A DNA stretch of 60,535 nucleotides, taken from assembly GCA_029266035.1 (NCBI GenBank), contig JAJUFH010000019.1, positions 1 to 60,535 of the forward strand, in the 5' to 3' direction. The DNA is from Sinomicrobium sp. (GTDB lineage Bacteria; Bacteroidota; Bacteroidia; Flavobacteriales; Flavobacteriaceae). Within the stretch, counting starts at the first letter, position 1, and the number at the start of each line of letters is the position of its first letter. Below the pieces are notes generated by a model that was not told the DNA's origin, searched no databases, and worked only from the letters and a program-made list of their open reading frames with translations. The position numbers were made by a program, and so were the translations under genes. This document shows positions 25,055-33,917 of the stretch, one piece after another.

Positions 25055-26836
25055 ATGTCAAAAAAACTGTTATCACATATAAATACTCCTGAAGATCTCA
25101 GAAAGCTATCGCCTGAACAACTGCCGGTGCTGGCCAAAGAGCTACGTGATTTTATTATCGATATCGTTTCGGTAAAGGAAGGGCACCTCGGAGCCAGTCT
25201 AGGAGTGGTAGAACTCACCATTGCACTACACTACGTTTTTAACACCCCCATCGACCAGCTCGTATGGGATGTAGGTCATCAGGCATACGGACACAAAATA
25301 CTGACAGGGAGAAAAAATTTGTTCCACACCAATCGCCAACTCGGGGGTATCAGCGGTTTCCCTAAACGCGATGAAAGCGTATACGACAATTTTGGCACCG
25401 GACATTCGTCTACTTCCATCTCTGCCGTACTGGGAATGGCAATGGCCTCGACGATTAAAGGAGAAATCGAAAAACAACACATTGCGGTGATAGGCGATGC
25501 CTCCATAGCCAGTGGTATGGCCTTTGAAGGCCTTAATCATGCGGGGGTTACCGATAGTAATATCCTCATTATTCTCAATGACAATGCCATAGGCATAGAT
25601 CCCAGTGTAGGGGCTGTCAAAGAATATCTGACCAGGGTAAAAACAGAGCGAAAACTGGCACAACACAACATCATTAAAGCACTAAATTTTGATTACAGCG
25701 GTCCGATTGACGGTCATGACATCAGTGCTATAATCGGCGAATTGACCCGTTTGAAAGACGTCAAGGGCCCCCGTTTTCTCCATGTCGTAACCACCAAGGG
25801 CAAAGGTCTGCGAAAAGCTGAAGAAAACCAGGTACTCTACCACGCCCCCGGAAAATTTGACAAAATTACCGGAGAGATTGTAAAAAAGGAGAACCCTGGC
25901 TACCTTCCTCCAAAATACCAAGATGTATTTGGGCATACTCTGGTAGAACTAGCTGAGAGCAACGAGAAAATTGTCGGGATTACGCCAGCTATGCCTACCG
26001 GAAGCTCTCTGCGATTTATGATGGATGCTTTTCCCAATCGAGCGTTTGATGTGGGCATTGCCGAACAACACGCCGTTACACTGGCTGCGGGGATGGCTAC
26101 ACAAGGACTTATTCCATTTTGCAATATATATTCAACTTTCTTGCAAAGAGCCTACGACCAACTTATCCACGATGTAGCCCTACAAAAACTTCCGGTTATT
26201 TTTTGTCTCGATCGGGCGGGACTGGTAGGAGAAGACGGGGCAACCCATCACGGGGTATTCGACCTCGCTTTCTTGAGGTGTATTCCCAACCTCATTGTTT
26301 ACGCTCCAGCAGATGAAAGCGACTTGAGAAACATAATGTATACGGCACAATTGGGACTTTCGTCTCCAATTGCCATAAGATACCCGAGGGGACGAGGAGT
26401 AACCCCAGACTGGAAAAAACCTTTCCGGAAACTGGAAATAGGAAGAGGAAAACTACTAAAAGACGGCTGCAGAATCGCAATACTGAGTATAGGCAGTACA
26501 GCGCATAATGTAAGCCTTGCGATAAAAGGTCTTACAGATAAAGAACAATTGGAGGTCGCTCATTGCGATATGCAGTTCGTAAAACCTTTGGACGAAGCCC
26601 TGCTACACCATATTTTTAAAAGGTTTGACACATTAGTCACCGTAGAAGACGGATGTGTTTCTGGCGGATTTGGCAGTGCTGTATTAGAGTTTGCAACTGC
26701 ATACGGGTACAAGGCTCAAATAAAGTGTCTGGGCATTCCAGATATCTTTATCGCTCATGGAAAAGTGAGTGAATTACAGGAAATTTTAGATCTCAGTCCG
26801 AAAAAAATACGAGAATTGATTTCTTTGCTACTCTGA
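25055..26836 (+). CDS. dxs: 1-deoxy-D-xylulose-5-phosphate synthase
   Basis: A 593-residue thiamine-diphosphate enzyme. It condenses pyruvate and glyceraldehyde 3-phosphate in the first step of the MEP isoprenoid pathway. The ThDP-binding GDASIASGMAFEGLNHAG ... NDN motif is near residues 147-182. The transketolase core (DVGIAEQHAVTLAAGMA, GLVGEDGATHHG) and C-terminal domain follow. It is somewhat shorter than the E. coli enzyme (~620) but collinear with Bacteroidota homologues. No riboswitch leader is possible given the promoter position. Other MEP genes are not in the window. Confidence 0.96.
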   Translation: MSKKLLSHINTPEDLRKLSPEQLPVLAKELRDFIIDIVSVKEGHLGASLGVVELTIALHYVFNTPIDQLVWDVGHQAYGHKILTGRKNLFHTNRQLGGISGFPKRDESVYDNFGTGHSSTSISAVLGMAMASTIKGEIEKQHIAVIGDASIASGMAFEGLNHAGVTDSNILIILNDNAIGIDPSVGAVKEYLTRVKTERKLAQHNIIKALNFDYSGPIDGHDISAIIGELTRLKDVKGPRFLHVVTTKGKGLRKAEENQVLYHAPGKFDKITGEIVKKENPGYLPPKYQDVFGHTLVELAESNEKIVGITPAMPTGSSLRFMMDAFPNRAFDVGIAEQHAVTLAAGMATQGLIPFCNIYSTFLQRAYDQLIHDVALQKLPVIFCLDRAGLVGEDGATHHGVFDLAFLRCIPNLIVYAPADESDLRNIMYTAQLGLSSPIAIRYPRGRGVTPDWKKPFRKLEIGRGKLLKDGCRIAILSIGSTAHNVSLAIKGLTDKEQLEVAHCDMQFVKPLDEALLHHIFKRFDTLVTVEDGCVSGGFGSAVLEFATAYGYKAQIKCLGIPDIFIAHGKVSELQEILDLSPKKIRELISLLL

Positions 26837-26971
26837 CCGTTATCCATACTTATTTATCGTGCAGAAAACAACATAATACAATCGCTATCGTTTAGGATAT
26901 AACCAAAAATATTAAAAAATGTAAAAATAACTTGCACCACAATCACCGTCACCGTATTAAAAACTACAATA

Positions 26972-28018
26972 ATGAAGAAGACCATTTTCCTAATCACAAT
27001 TGTTTTGTACAGCTGTTCCACTAGGGCACAGGAGATACTCACCCCAATAGAGAGCAGTTCGTACAGCATTCACAATTTGCCAGTATATTTCCCTATCGAC
27101 ACCAGCGAAACTCGTATCAAGGTACTCGAAAGCATAGTACCTCCCCTTCCAGATCCTGTTTCTTATTGGTTGAAGGAAAACGAACTGGGAATCATCATGA
27201 GCCAAATTGCATTTTCCAATTGGAATGCCGGAGGTAATAATGCTATATCCGGAATATCGTCAGCTCACTTTGTGAGATGGTACAAAAGAGGCAACGTCAG
27301 CTGGAACAACGAACTCATTCTGAAATTCGGACTCAATGCCCAGGAAAATCAGAAACTGCGCAAATCGGACGATGCAATACAATTTAACAGTACCTTCGGC
27401 TATCGAACACATCCCAAATCGGATTGGTACTATTCGGCCAAACTCACCTTTAGTACCCAATTTACCAATGGATATCAATATCCCGACCGCGATAATCCGA
27501 TTTCGAAATTTATGGCTCCAGGATATTTCTTTCTCGGTGTAGGTGCCGAATATTCTCCTACAGAAGAGAAACTGACCGCTTATTTCTCTCCCATTACTCA
27601 AAAATCCACTTATGTATTGGACCAAGATCTGGCCAACAACGGAGCTTTTGGAGTAGAAAAGGCCATATACGACTCAGCTGGCAATATGATTAGAGCTGGT
27701 AAGCAGGTACGTACCGAAGTGGGTATACTCGTAAACAGCAACTGGGAAAAGGAAGTGTATAAAAATATGACATTTACCAACAGAGTATCGCTGTACACCG
27801 ACTATCTGAATGATTTTGGCAATATAGATATAGACTGGGAATTCAATTTCAACCTAGTGGTCAACGAATATGTAAAAGCTAATGTAGGAGCTCATATCAA
27901 ATACGACAACGACGTAAAGACTCAAGAGCTGCAGTTAAGTGACAACAAAACCCTGGCCTATGGCCCCAGGCTGCAGTTAAAGCAGATACTCGGAGTAGGG
28001 ATAAACTACGCGTTCTGA
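26972..28018 (+). CDS. DUF3078 outer-membrane beta-barrel protein
   Basis: A 348-residue protein with a signal peptide (MKKTIFLITIVLYSCSTRAQ). It has WLKENELGIIMSQIAFSNWNAGGNNAISG, typical of the Bacteroidota DUF3078 family. The remainder alternates aromatic and polar residues and ends with a hydrophobic C-terminal strand (GVGINYAF), as in outer-membrane barrels. Function unknown. The gene lies 135 bases after dxs with no clear terminator. The cysteine in the signal region (YSC) could also be a lipoprotein site. Confidence 0.85.
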   Translation: MKKTIFLITIVLYSCSTRAQEILTPIESSSYSIHNLPVYFPIDTSETRIKVLESIVPPLPDPVSYWLKENELGIIMSQIAFSNWNAGGNNAISGISSAHFVRWYKRGNVSWNNELILKFGLNAQENQKLRKSDDAIQFNSTFGYRTHPKSDWYYSAKLTFSTQFTNGYQYPDRDNPISKFMAPGYFFLGVGAEYSPTEEKLTAYFSPITQKSTYVLDQDLANNGAFGVEKAIYDSAGNMIRAGKQVRTEVGILVNSNWEKEVYKNMTFTNRVSLYTDYLNDFGNIDIDWEFNFNLVVNEYVKANVGAHIKYDNDVKTQELQLSDNKTLAYGPRLQLKQILGVGINYAF

Positions 28019-28052
28019 TGGTTTAACACAAACTTTATCAACAGATACAACA

Positions 28053-28078
28053 GGAGGGCATCAACCGATTTGCCCTCC
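28053..28078. terminator. Inverted repeat spanning the dgt stop codon
   Basis: GGAGGGCA/TGCCCTCC, an 8-bp stem with a 10-base loop, sits between the convergent DUF3078 and dgt genes and contains the dgt stop codon. There is no strong T-run, so terminator activity is plausible but weak. Confidence 0.5.
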
Positions 28079-29407
28079 GTTAATCTTGTTGTAAATCCCA
28101 ACTACACGACCGTCGGTAAGACTGGCTACAAAACAACTTATCCCTAGCAAACATCGGTAGGGCGAGGTAAATCCATGTTTGTATTTCTCAGGAATGAGTT
28201 GAAGAACCAGGCTGTCGTAATGTGTTTCTTTCCCTTCGAATTTCCTGATTGCGGCAGCACAAAAAACTTCCAGTAAACGCTCTACAATAGCATAGCCTGC
28301 AATCTCTTTTTCGACTACCTCTTCCGATTTGTATATCTTCTTTACACTAAGCGATATAATATCGTCTATCTGGGGCTTATACTGACTTTTGTCGAGGAGA
28401 GAAGTGTCGAACTCCCCTTTTAAAATAGCTTCTTCATTGGCAATAAACACCTTTGCAGATTCACCGATAAGGGTATTAATTGCCAAAGCTCGAAGGTAAC
28501 TGATGCGATCTTCGGTAGTTTTCAGCTGACCGTATTTTGCCGTATTGATATGGTCTTTTACCAGTTTTATCAAATATTCCAATGCGTATACCTCATCGAT
28601 TAGTCCTCGGTTTATGCCGTCTTCAAAATCGATAATGGTGTAACAAATATCGTCGGCGGCTTCAACGAGAAAAGCCAACGGATGTCGCACATAGGAAATA
28701 TCAGTTTCACTCCTAGACAACAGGCCCAACTCCTCCGCCACTTCGGCAAAAGAGGCTCTTTCCGACTGAAAAAACCCGAATTTCTTGTCGGCTATATGCT
28801 TGCTGGGTCTGTGCGGTAGAGACTCTTTCGGATACTTGGTAAAAGCCCCCAAAGTGGCGTAACTCAAACGAAGTCCCCCACTAATTCCTTCACGGTTTTC
28901 TGTCAATATCTTAAACCCATTGGCATTCCCTTCAAAATCGGTAAGGTCTCGATATTCCTTAGCGGCCAACAAGTTTTGATACGCTGCACCCTCTCCAAAT
29001 TTAAAAAAAGAGCCAATCGCCTTTTCTCCACTGTGCCCAAAGGGTGGGTTTCCTATATCGTGCGCCAGTGCTGCTGCAGCGACTATAGCGCCGAAATCAC
29101 TGAGTTGATATCCGTGAATTTGTTGTAAGTAAGGATGTTTTTCCAAGAGTTTCTTCCCCACTATCCGCCCCAGACTACGCCCTACAACAGAGACTTCCAT
29201 GCTGTGTGTAAGCCTGGTATGAACAAAGTCGGTCTTCGAAAGGGGGATAACCTGTGTCTTGTCTTGCAAACTGCGGAATGAGGAGGAAAAAATAATTCGA
29301 TCGTAATCGACCTCAAACCCCACCCGAGTTTCCTTTTCTTCCTTTCTCAGCCTTTTATTGGTATCTCCATATCGTTTGAGCGACAGGAGGTTTTCCCACT
29401 GCATCAT
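28061..29407 (-). CDS. dgt: Deoxyguanosinetriphosphate triphosphohydrolase (HD family)
   Basis: A 448-residue HD-domain enzyme that hydrolyses dGTP (or other dNTPs) to nucleoside plus triphosphate. Metal ligands include His68 (RLTHSMEV) and His116-Asp117 (LAHDIGNPPFGHSG). The start MMQWENLLSLKRYGD and RIIFSSSFRSLQDKTQV are typical of the dGTPase subfamily. Length fits the long dGTPase form. Substrate preference within dNTPs cannot be read. Stand-alone gene; the DUF3109 gene lies upstream on the same strand after 93 bases. Confidence 0.93.
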   Translation of the reverse strand: MMQWENLLSLKRYGDTNKRLRKEEKETRVGFEVDYDRIIFSSSFRSLQDKTQVIPLSKTDFVHTRLTHSMEVSVVGRSLGRIVGKKLLEKHPYLQQIHGYQLSDFGAIVAAAALAHDIGNPPFGHSGEKAIGSFFKFGEGAAYQNLLAAKEYRDLTDFEGNANGFKILTENREGISGGLRLSYATLGAFTKYPKESLPHRPSKHIADKKFGFFQSERASFAEVAEELGLLSRSETDISYVRHPLAFLVEAADDICYTIIDFEDGINRGLIDEVYALEYLIKLVKDHINTAKYGQLKTTEDRISYLRALAINTLIGESAKVFIANEEAILKGEFDTSLLDKSQYKPQIDDIISLSVKKIYKSEEVVEKEIAGYAIVERLLEVFCAAAIRKFEGKETHYDSLVLQLIPEKYKHGFTSPYRCLLGISCFVASLTDGRVVGIYNKINGGQIG

Positions 29408-29500
29408 AGTATTTCTTGTATTATTTTTCAGTCGTTTAAGACTATCGAAAATGCCTTGTTTCTGGCAGAGACAAATGATGTTTAAAGATACAAAAAACGA

Positions 29501-30073
29501 TCAGGATTCTTTGATGTTTCGAGCCACTTCTTCCAGCTCTTCATACCATTCTGCACCAAACTTTCGGATCAGTGCTTCCCGCACAAACTTGTACACCGGT
29601 ACGTTCAGTTCCTTTCCAAGTGTACAGGCATCATCGCATATATACCACTTGTGATAATTCACTGCAGAAAATTGTGAATACTCCTTTACTCTAATAGGAT
29701 AAAGATGACAGGAAACCGGTTTTTTCCAAGATATTTTCTTCTCGTTGTACGCCTGTTCTATACCGCATAGCGCCGTGCCTTTGGCGTCGAAGATAACATA
29801 GGCACATTCGCTGCCATTTACAAGAGGGGTTTCCCACTCTCCATCTTCTCCGAGTATATGAGTGCCTTGAGCTTCTATGGCCGCTACGCCCTCTTTTCTG
29901 AGGTAAGGCTTTACCTCGGGATATATCTGGTCGAGTACAGTGGTTTCCTCTTTATCAAGAGGAGCCCCGGCATCTCCGTCTACACAGCAAGCTCCTTTAC
30001 AGGCTGAAAGATTACACACAAAATCTTCCTCCAGTATATCTTCCGATACTATGGTTTTCCCTAACTGAAACAT
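29501..30073 (-). CDS. DUF3109 family cysteine-rich protein
   Basis: A 190-residue protein with an N-terminal cysteine cluster (C20, C25, C29, C30 in CNLSACKGACC) and further cysteines in GSECAYVIF, ALCGIEQA, SCHLYPIRV and ICDDAC. The pattern recalls CxxCxxxCC (YkgJ-like) metal or iron-sulfur binding proteins and matches the Bacteroidota DUF3109 family. Function unknown; redox or metal chaperone is a guess. Its -7 element is only 4 bases from the ATG, so the mRNA is probably leaderless. Confidence 0.87.
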   Translation of the reverse strand: MFQLGKTIVSEDILEEDFVCNLSACKGACCVDGDAGAPLDKEETTVLDQIYPEVKPYLRKEGVAAIEAQGTHILGEDGEWETPLVNGSECAYVIFDAKGTALCGIEQAYNEKKISWKKPVSCHLYPIRVKEYSQFSAVNYHKWYICDDACTLGKELNVPVYKFVREALIRKFGAEWYEELEEVARNIKES

Positions 30074-30077
30074 AGAG

Positions 30078-30085
30078 CAAAGATA
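30078..30085 (-). promoter_or_regulatory. -7 element TATCTTTG, 4 bases from the DUF3109 ATG
   Basis: CAAAGATA on the plus strand reads TATCTTTG on the minus strand. The four-base gap to the start codon implies a leaderless transcript. Confidence 0.55.
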
Positions 30086-30178
30086 CTATTATTTCAGGTT
30101 GTCTATATCGGATAGTCGCTATTCATTCCCATTCTAAAAAAATCTCATCCTAAAAGGTCGTAATCCGACGGATATGTT

Positions 30179-30186
30179 TACTTTTG
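30179..30186 (+). promoter_or_regulatory. -7 element TACTTTTG for the MarC-family gene
   Basis: Exact TAnnTTTG match, 24 bases before the ATG at 30211. Confidence 0.5.
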
Positions 30187-30210
30187 TCATCATTTTAACT
30201 CGCTAAAAAT

Positions 30211-30783
30211 ATGCACTTTAACTTAAAGGAAATAGCGACTGCCACCATGATATTGTTTGCTATTATCGACATCATTGGCAGCATCCCTATCATCATAAGA
30301 CTACGAGAAAAAGTGGGGCACATACAATCTGAAAAAACTTCGATAGTGTCCGGTATTATTATGATTGCCTTCCTTTTTGTAGGAGAACAAATCCTCAGTC
30401 TGATTGGTATTGACATTTATTCTTTTGCCGTAGCTGGTTCTTTTATCCTCTTTTTCTTGGCTATTGAAATGATTTTAGGGATATCTCTGTACAAAGACGA
30501 GGCTCCTGAGACCGCCTCGGTAGTACCCCTGGCATTCCCTCTTATAGCCGGAGCGGGAACCATGACTTCCATACTGTCGCTCAGAGCAGAATACCGTGTA
30601 GAAAATATTATTGTGGCAATTATCATCAATATTATTTTTGTGTACATCGTTCTCAAATCATCTAAGCGCATAGAACATTTCCTCGGGAAAGCCGGGTTCA
30701 CCGTCATTCAAAAGATATTTGGAGTGATACTGTTGGCCATATCTATAAAACTGTTTGCCAATAACGCCTCTAATTTATTTTGA
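30211..30783 (+). CDS. MarC family membrane protein
   Basis: A 190-residue protein with six membrane segments. It starts MHFNLKEIATATMILFAIIDIIGSIPIII and has the duplicated small-residue helices of the MarC/UPF0056 family (PLAFPLIAGAGTMTSILSL is the conserved middle). Named after E. coli MarC, which proved not to confer antibiotic resistance; real function is unknown, possibly transport. Monocistronic with its own -7 element. Confidence 0.9.
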   Translation: MHFNLKEIATATMILFAIIDIIGSIPIIIRLREKVGHIQSEKTSIVSGIIMIAFLFVGEQILSLIGIDIYSFAVAGSFILFFLAIEMILGISLYKDEAPETASVVPLAFPLIAGAGTMTSILSLRAEYRVENIIVAIIINIIFVYIVLKSSKRIEHFLGKAGFTVIQKIFGVILLAISIKLFANNASNLF

Positions 30784-30940
30784 CGAATAGAATTGGTGAC
30801 GAGGTGAATTCGCAAAAGGGAGACTTGGAGATGTGGTGACACTGGAAAATAGGGAGTACTGTGATATAGAGAGTGTAAATGGATGAATGGAAATTCGAAG
30901 AACGTTTGTGAAGAACAATCGGGAGTTAGTGAATTCTTTG
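30784..30940. repeat. Purine-rich degenerate repeat tract
   Basis: Plus-strand sequence rich in GGAGA/GTGA units (for example GGGAGACTTGGAGATGTGGTGA). It resembles the tract at 41336-41397. No gene is supported here. Confidence 0.4.
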
Positions 30941-30948
30941 TAACTTTG
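30941..30948 (+). promoter_or_regulatory. -7 element TAACTTTG for the small membrane protein gene
   Basis: Exact TAnnTTTG match, 23 bases before ATG 30972, which supports that start over the upstream one at 30951. Confidence 0.5.
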
Positions 30949-30971
30949 CAGTGCTACAAAATAGATATCTC

Positions 30972-31175
30972 ATGAAGTATTTTATCCTGACACTTATACT
31001 GATTGCCTTAGGGCTTATCGTATACAACGTCACCCTTATCGACTTCGGATCCCCGCTAGAAGGAGACAGCATCGTAGCCCTGATAGGGATAGTCGCAGCG
31101 CTCTGTGCTATTTTGCTATTGGTGATCTTTAACCTTGCAAAAAAAGTTCAAGACAAAGTAAACGACAAAAAGTAA
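30972..31175 (+). CDS. Small two-helix membrane protein, unknown
   Basis: A 67-residue protein with two hydrophobic helices (about 2-19 and 35-56, the latter IVALIGIVAALCAILLLVIF). A short loop separates them and a lysine-rich tail ends DKVNDKK. The positive C-terminus suggests a cytoplasmic tail. Similar short proteins are common in Flavobacteriaceae, but I cannot name a function. The start at 30972 follows a well-placed -7 element. It converges on the S41 protease gene with only 24 bases between. Confidence 0.7.
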   Translation: MKYFILTLILIALGLIVYNVTLIDFGSPLEGDSIVALIGIVAALCAILLLVIFNLAKKVQDKVNDKK

Positions 31176-31199
31176 GCTCAGCGGTAGCTGCACTTACTA

Positions 31200-32837
31200 T
31201 TACTCGGGTATGTGTTCTGTCTCTGTTTCCGGATTGAGACTAAGTGCTATCACCTTTGTCACTGCCTCGTCGTCTGTATTCAGTATCCTGATATAAGCAT
31301 TGCTGCCGTACAATTGTTCGGCTATGGTAGCTTTGATATACTTCTTGAGATTGTCTCTGTAATTGGAAAAATTAATCCGGGAAAAATCCACCCCTATCAA
31401 GGCTCGATTACGGCGACCGTAATCCACAAATTTGGCGATAAGACTGTCGTCTACCTGCACTTCCCGCTCAAATTCTTCTTCGGTATATTTACTGTACAGA
31501 CTTCTGTCACTATCGAGATATTCAAACACAAAATACGAAAGGAAGCCTGTTTGCAATATATAATTTAAGGCTTCTTCCTCTAGATTCCCACCGAGAGGAA
31601 TAAACACATCGGGAACTATTCCCCCTCCTCCGTATACTATTTTTCCCTTTGGAGTGGTAAACTTCAAAGAGTCTTCCACGTGAATACTGTCGGCCGTAAT
31701 CAGTTCGCCATTGTAATACCGCTCGTAAAACTGATGGTAGTAATCGTCTATTCCATTTTCATACGAGCGCTGTATAGACCTTCCTGTAGGAGTATAATAC
31801 CTAGAAACAGTAAGCCTTACCGAAGAGCCGTCTCCCAACTCCATTTCGCGCTGTACCAGCCCCTTGCCAAACGATCGGCGACCTACAATCACCCCTTTGT
31901 CGTTGTCTTGTAGCGCTCCTGCCACGATTTCACTGGCAGAGGCCGATTTTTCATCGATCAACACAAACACCTTTCCGTCTTCAAAATCTCCACGAGAAGT
32001 GGCGTAGACTTCTTGTTTTTCCCCTTTTTTGTTCTTTGTAAACAGTATGAGTTTTCCATCTTCGAGAAATTCGTCGGCGATGTCTTCGGCCATTTTCATA
32101 TAGCCTCCGGGATTACCTCTCAGGTCGAGTACAAGTTCTGTAGCCCCCACAGATTTCAATGATGTCAGCGCTGTTTTGAATTCGTTGTAAGTAGACTCGG
32201 CAAAGCGATTTATCTTGATATACCCGAGACTATCGGTAAGCATATAAGCAGCTTCCACACTTTTTATAGGTACTACATCGCGTACTACATCCAAAGAGAT
32301 CAAGCTATCCTCTTCCTTTCGGTACAGGGTTATGCTTACAGGATCTCCTTTCTTGCCTTTCAGTATATCTCGGAGCTCCTTCGAACTTCTGTGTTTTCCG
32401 AAGAGGGTGTCACCATTGGCATACAATATCCGATCACCCGATTTTATACCAGCTTTGAGTCCTGGTCCGTACTCAATAGGACGTATTACCGATAAGGTAT
32501 CTTTATACATATAAAAACTCACTCCTATTCCAACAAAGTCACCCTGCATATTTTCGTTTACTTCCTCTCGATTTTCCTTGGGAATGTATACAGAATGAGG
32601 GTCGAGCTTTTCAAGGATAGAATTTACGGTGACATCTACAATACTGTCCGTATCTACCTGGTCAACGTATTCGTAGTCGATATAATCGACAAGCCTGTTG
32701 AGTTTTCGTTTTTTAGAATTATCGGAAAAGAAGCGGTGAGGTTTGCTGTCGAAATTGACCATTCCTCCAATAAGTATACCGATAGCCATAGCGACAGCTA
32801 CAAGTAGGGGAAGCCATATTTTCGTATCGTTTCTCAT
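31200..32837 (-). CDS. S41 family C-terminal processing peptidase
   Basis: A 545-residue envelope protease with an N-terminal signal/anchor (about 8-27), a PDZ domain (about 90-170) and the S41 catalytic domain. The Ser is in EKSASASEIVAGAL and the Lys in GRRSFGKGLVQ, forming the Ser-Lys dyad. The C-terminal ~130 residues are a helical extension common in Bacteroidota. It is predicted to process or degrade envelope proteins in the periplasm. The gene overlaps the upstream dCMP deaminase stop by 4 bases (ATGA), so the two are translationally coupled, an odd functional pairing. Confidence 0.94.
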   Translation of the reverse strand: MRNDTKIWLPLLVAVAMAIGILIGGMVNFDSKPHRFFSDNSKKRKLNRLVDYIDYEYVDQVDTDSIVDVTVNSILEKLDPHSVYIPKENREEVNENMQGDFVGIGVSFYMYKDTLSVIRPIEYGPGLKAGIKSGDRILYANGDTLFGKHRSSKELRDILKGKKGDPVSITLYRKEEDSLISLDVVRDVVPIKSVEAAYMLTDSLGYIKINRFAESTYNEFKTALTSLKSVGATELVLDLRGNPGGYMKMAEDIADEFLEDGKLILFTKNKKGEKQEVYATSRGDFEDGKVFVLIDEKSASASEIVAGALQDNDKGVIVGRRSFGKGLVQREMELGDGSSVRLTVSRYYTPTGRSIQRSYENGIDDYYHQFYERYYNGELITADSIHVEDSLKFTTPKGKIVYGGGGIVPDVFIPLGGNLEEEALNYILQTGFLSYFVFEYLDSDRSLYSKYTEEEFEREVQVDDSLIAKFVDYGRRNRALIGVDFSRINFSNYRDNLKKYIKATIAEQLYGSNAYIRILNTDDEAVTKVIALSLNPETETEHIPE

Positions 32838-33268
32838 GTTTCTTCTAGGACGGGAATATGTTTTAATTCAACGCCCGCTTTGGACAAAAATTGTAATCCG
32901 GAATCATCTTTATACTTTTCCTGATACACCACCCTCTTTATCCCTGCTTGATGCACCAATTTGCTGCATTCCTTACAGGGCGATAAGGTGATATAAAGGG
33001 TAGCTCCATTGCACGATTGTGTAGAAGACGCTACTTTGAGTATGGCGTTGGCCTCCGCGTGAAGCACATACCACTTGGTATAACCTTCATCGTCTTCACA
33101 AAGATTTTCAAACCCCGTTGGAGTACCGTTATAGCCATCGGAAATTATCATCCTATCTTTTACAATAATGGCTCCTACCTGCCTTCTTTTACAATAAGAA
33201 AGCCTACCCCATTCTCTAGCCATTCGCAGATAAGCACGGTCGTATTTTTCTTGTTTTTCTGCATTCAT
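32834..33268 (-). CDS. dCMP deaminase (ComEB-like)
   Basis: A 144-residue zinc deaminase that converts dCMP to dUMP for thymidylate synthesis. The active-site HAE is at residues 70-72 and PCKEC at 97-101. The GYNGTPTGFENLCED loop is characteristic of dCMP deaminases. I chose the Met at 33268 (MNAEKQEKYDRAYL); an extension to 33283 is possible but adds only hydrophobic residues. A -7 element lies at 33300-33307. It overlaps the downstream protease gene by 4 bases. Confidence 0.92.
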   Translation of the reverse strand: MNAEKQEKYDRAYLRMAREWGRLSYCKRRQVGAIIVKDRMIISDGYNGTPTGFENLCEDDEGYTKWYVLHAEANAILKVASSTQSCNGATLYITLSPCKECSKLVHQAGIKRVVYQEKYKDDSGLQFLSKAGVELKHIPVLEET

Positions 33269-33299
33269 AAGTATATACACCAAGAGCGTTATAACAGTC

Positions 33300-33307
33300 C
33301 AAACTTA
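33300..33307 (-). promoter_or_regulatory. -7 element TAAGTTTG for the deaminase-protease operon
   Basis: CAAACTTA on the plus strand reads TAAGTTTG on the minus strand, 31 bases upstream of the chosen ATG. Confidence 0.45.
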
Positions 33308-33328
33308 CGATTTATTTGGCAGAAATTA

Positions 33329-33399
33329 GGGTTTGGAGAGGTGGAGTTTAGGGTTTGGAGTTTACAAATCACAAACAATCAACCCGTAAACAATCAACT
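33329..33399. repeat. Paired short direct repeats in the brx upstream region
   Basis: GGGTTTGGAG occurs at 33329-33338 and 33351-33360. AAACAATCAAC occurs at 33373-33383 and 33389-33399 (16-base period). Low-complexity intergenic structure with no gene. Confidence 0.45.
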
Positions 33400-33412
33400 C
33401 GAAATTATTCGT

Positions 33413-33420
33413 ATTTTTGT
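33413..33420 (+). promoter_or_regulatory. -7 element TATTTTTG for the bacilliredoxin gene
   Basis: Exact TAnnTTTG match 23 bases before ATG 33444. Confidence 0.5.
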
Positions 33421-33443
33421 AGTGATTTTTAAAAAATTGAATT

Positions 33444-33854
33444 ATGTATCCGGAAGAACTAGTAAAACCCATGAAAGAAGACCTGACCAGTGTCGGGTTT
33501 CAAGAATTGTATACTGCCGACGAAGTTGATGCTGCTTTAGCTAAACCGGGAACTACACTTGTTGTGGTAAATTCGGTTTGCGGATGTGCCGCTGCCAACG
33601 CGAGGCCAGGAGCTAAAATGTCGTTGAACAATCAGAAAAAACCAGATCATATCGTTACCGTTTTTGCCGGTGTGGATCGCGAAGCTACAGACCGTGCCAG
33701 AAACCATATGGTTCCTTTCCCTCCTTCATCGCCTAGTATGGCTTTGTTTAAAGACGGAGAGCTGGTGCACATGCTAGAGCGGCACCATATTGAAGGTCGT
33801 CCTGCCGAGATGATTGCAGACAACCTCATCGAAGCATACAACGAATTTTGCTAA
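33444..33854 (+). CDS. Bacilliredoxin BrxA/BrxB family (YphP/YqiW)
   Basis: A 136-residue thioredoxin-fold protein with the family CGC motif (Cys46-Gly-Cys48 in NSVCGCAAANARPG) and the start MYPEELVKPMKEDL. In Bacillus these remove bacillithiol from mixed disulfides. Bacteroidota members exist, although the thiol they act on should be verified. FPPSSPSMALFKDGELVHMLERHHIEG is the conserved C-terminal half. Monocistronic between its own -7 element and a strong shared terminator. Confidence 0.93.
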   Translation: MYPEELVKPMKEDLTSVGFQELYTADEVDAALAKPGTTLVVVNSVCGCAAANARPGAKMSLNNQKKPDHIVTVFAGVDREATDRARNHMVPFPPSSPSMALFKDGELVHMLERHHIEGRPAEMIADNLIEAYNEFC

Positions 33855-33883
33855 AAATCCAGAAAGATTTTAGCTTTAGGAGC

Positions 33884-33917
33884 AAAAGCCGTTTGGAGGA
33901 ATTCAGACGGCTTTTTT
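33884..33917. terminator. Bidirectional intrinsic terminator
   Basis: AAAAGCCGTTTG pairs with CAGACGGCTTTT (one G-T pair, 8-base loop), with a T-run on the plus strand and a T-rich side on the minus strand. It ends the bacilliredoxin gene and the oxidase operon. The stop codon of the small CAMC protein lies inside the hairpin. Confidence 0.88.
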
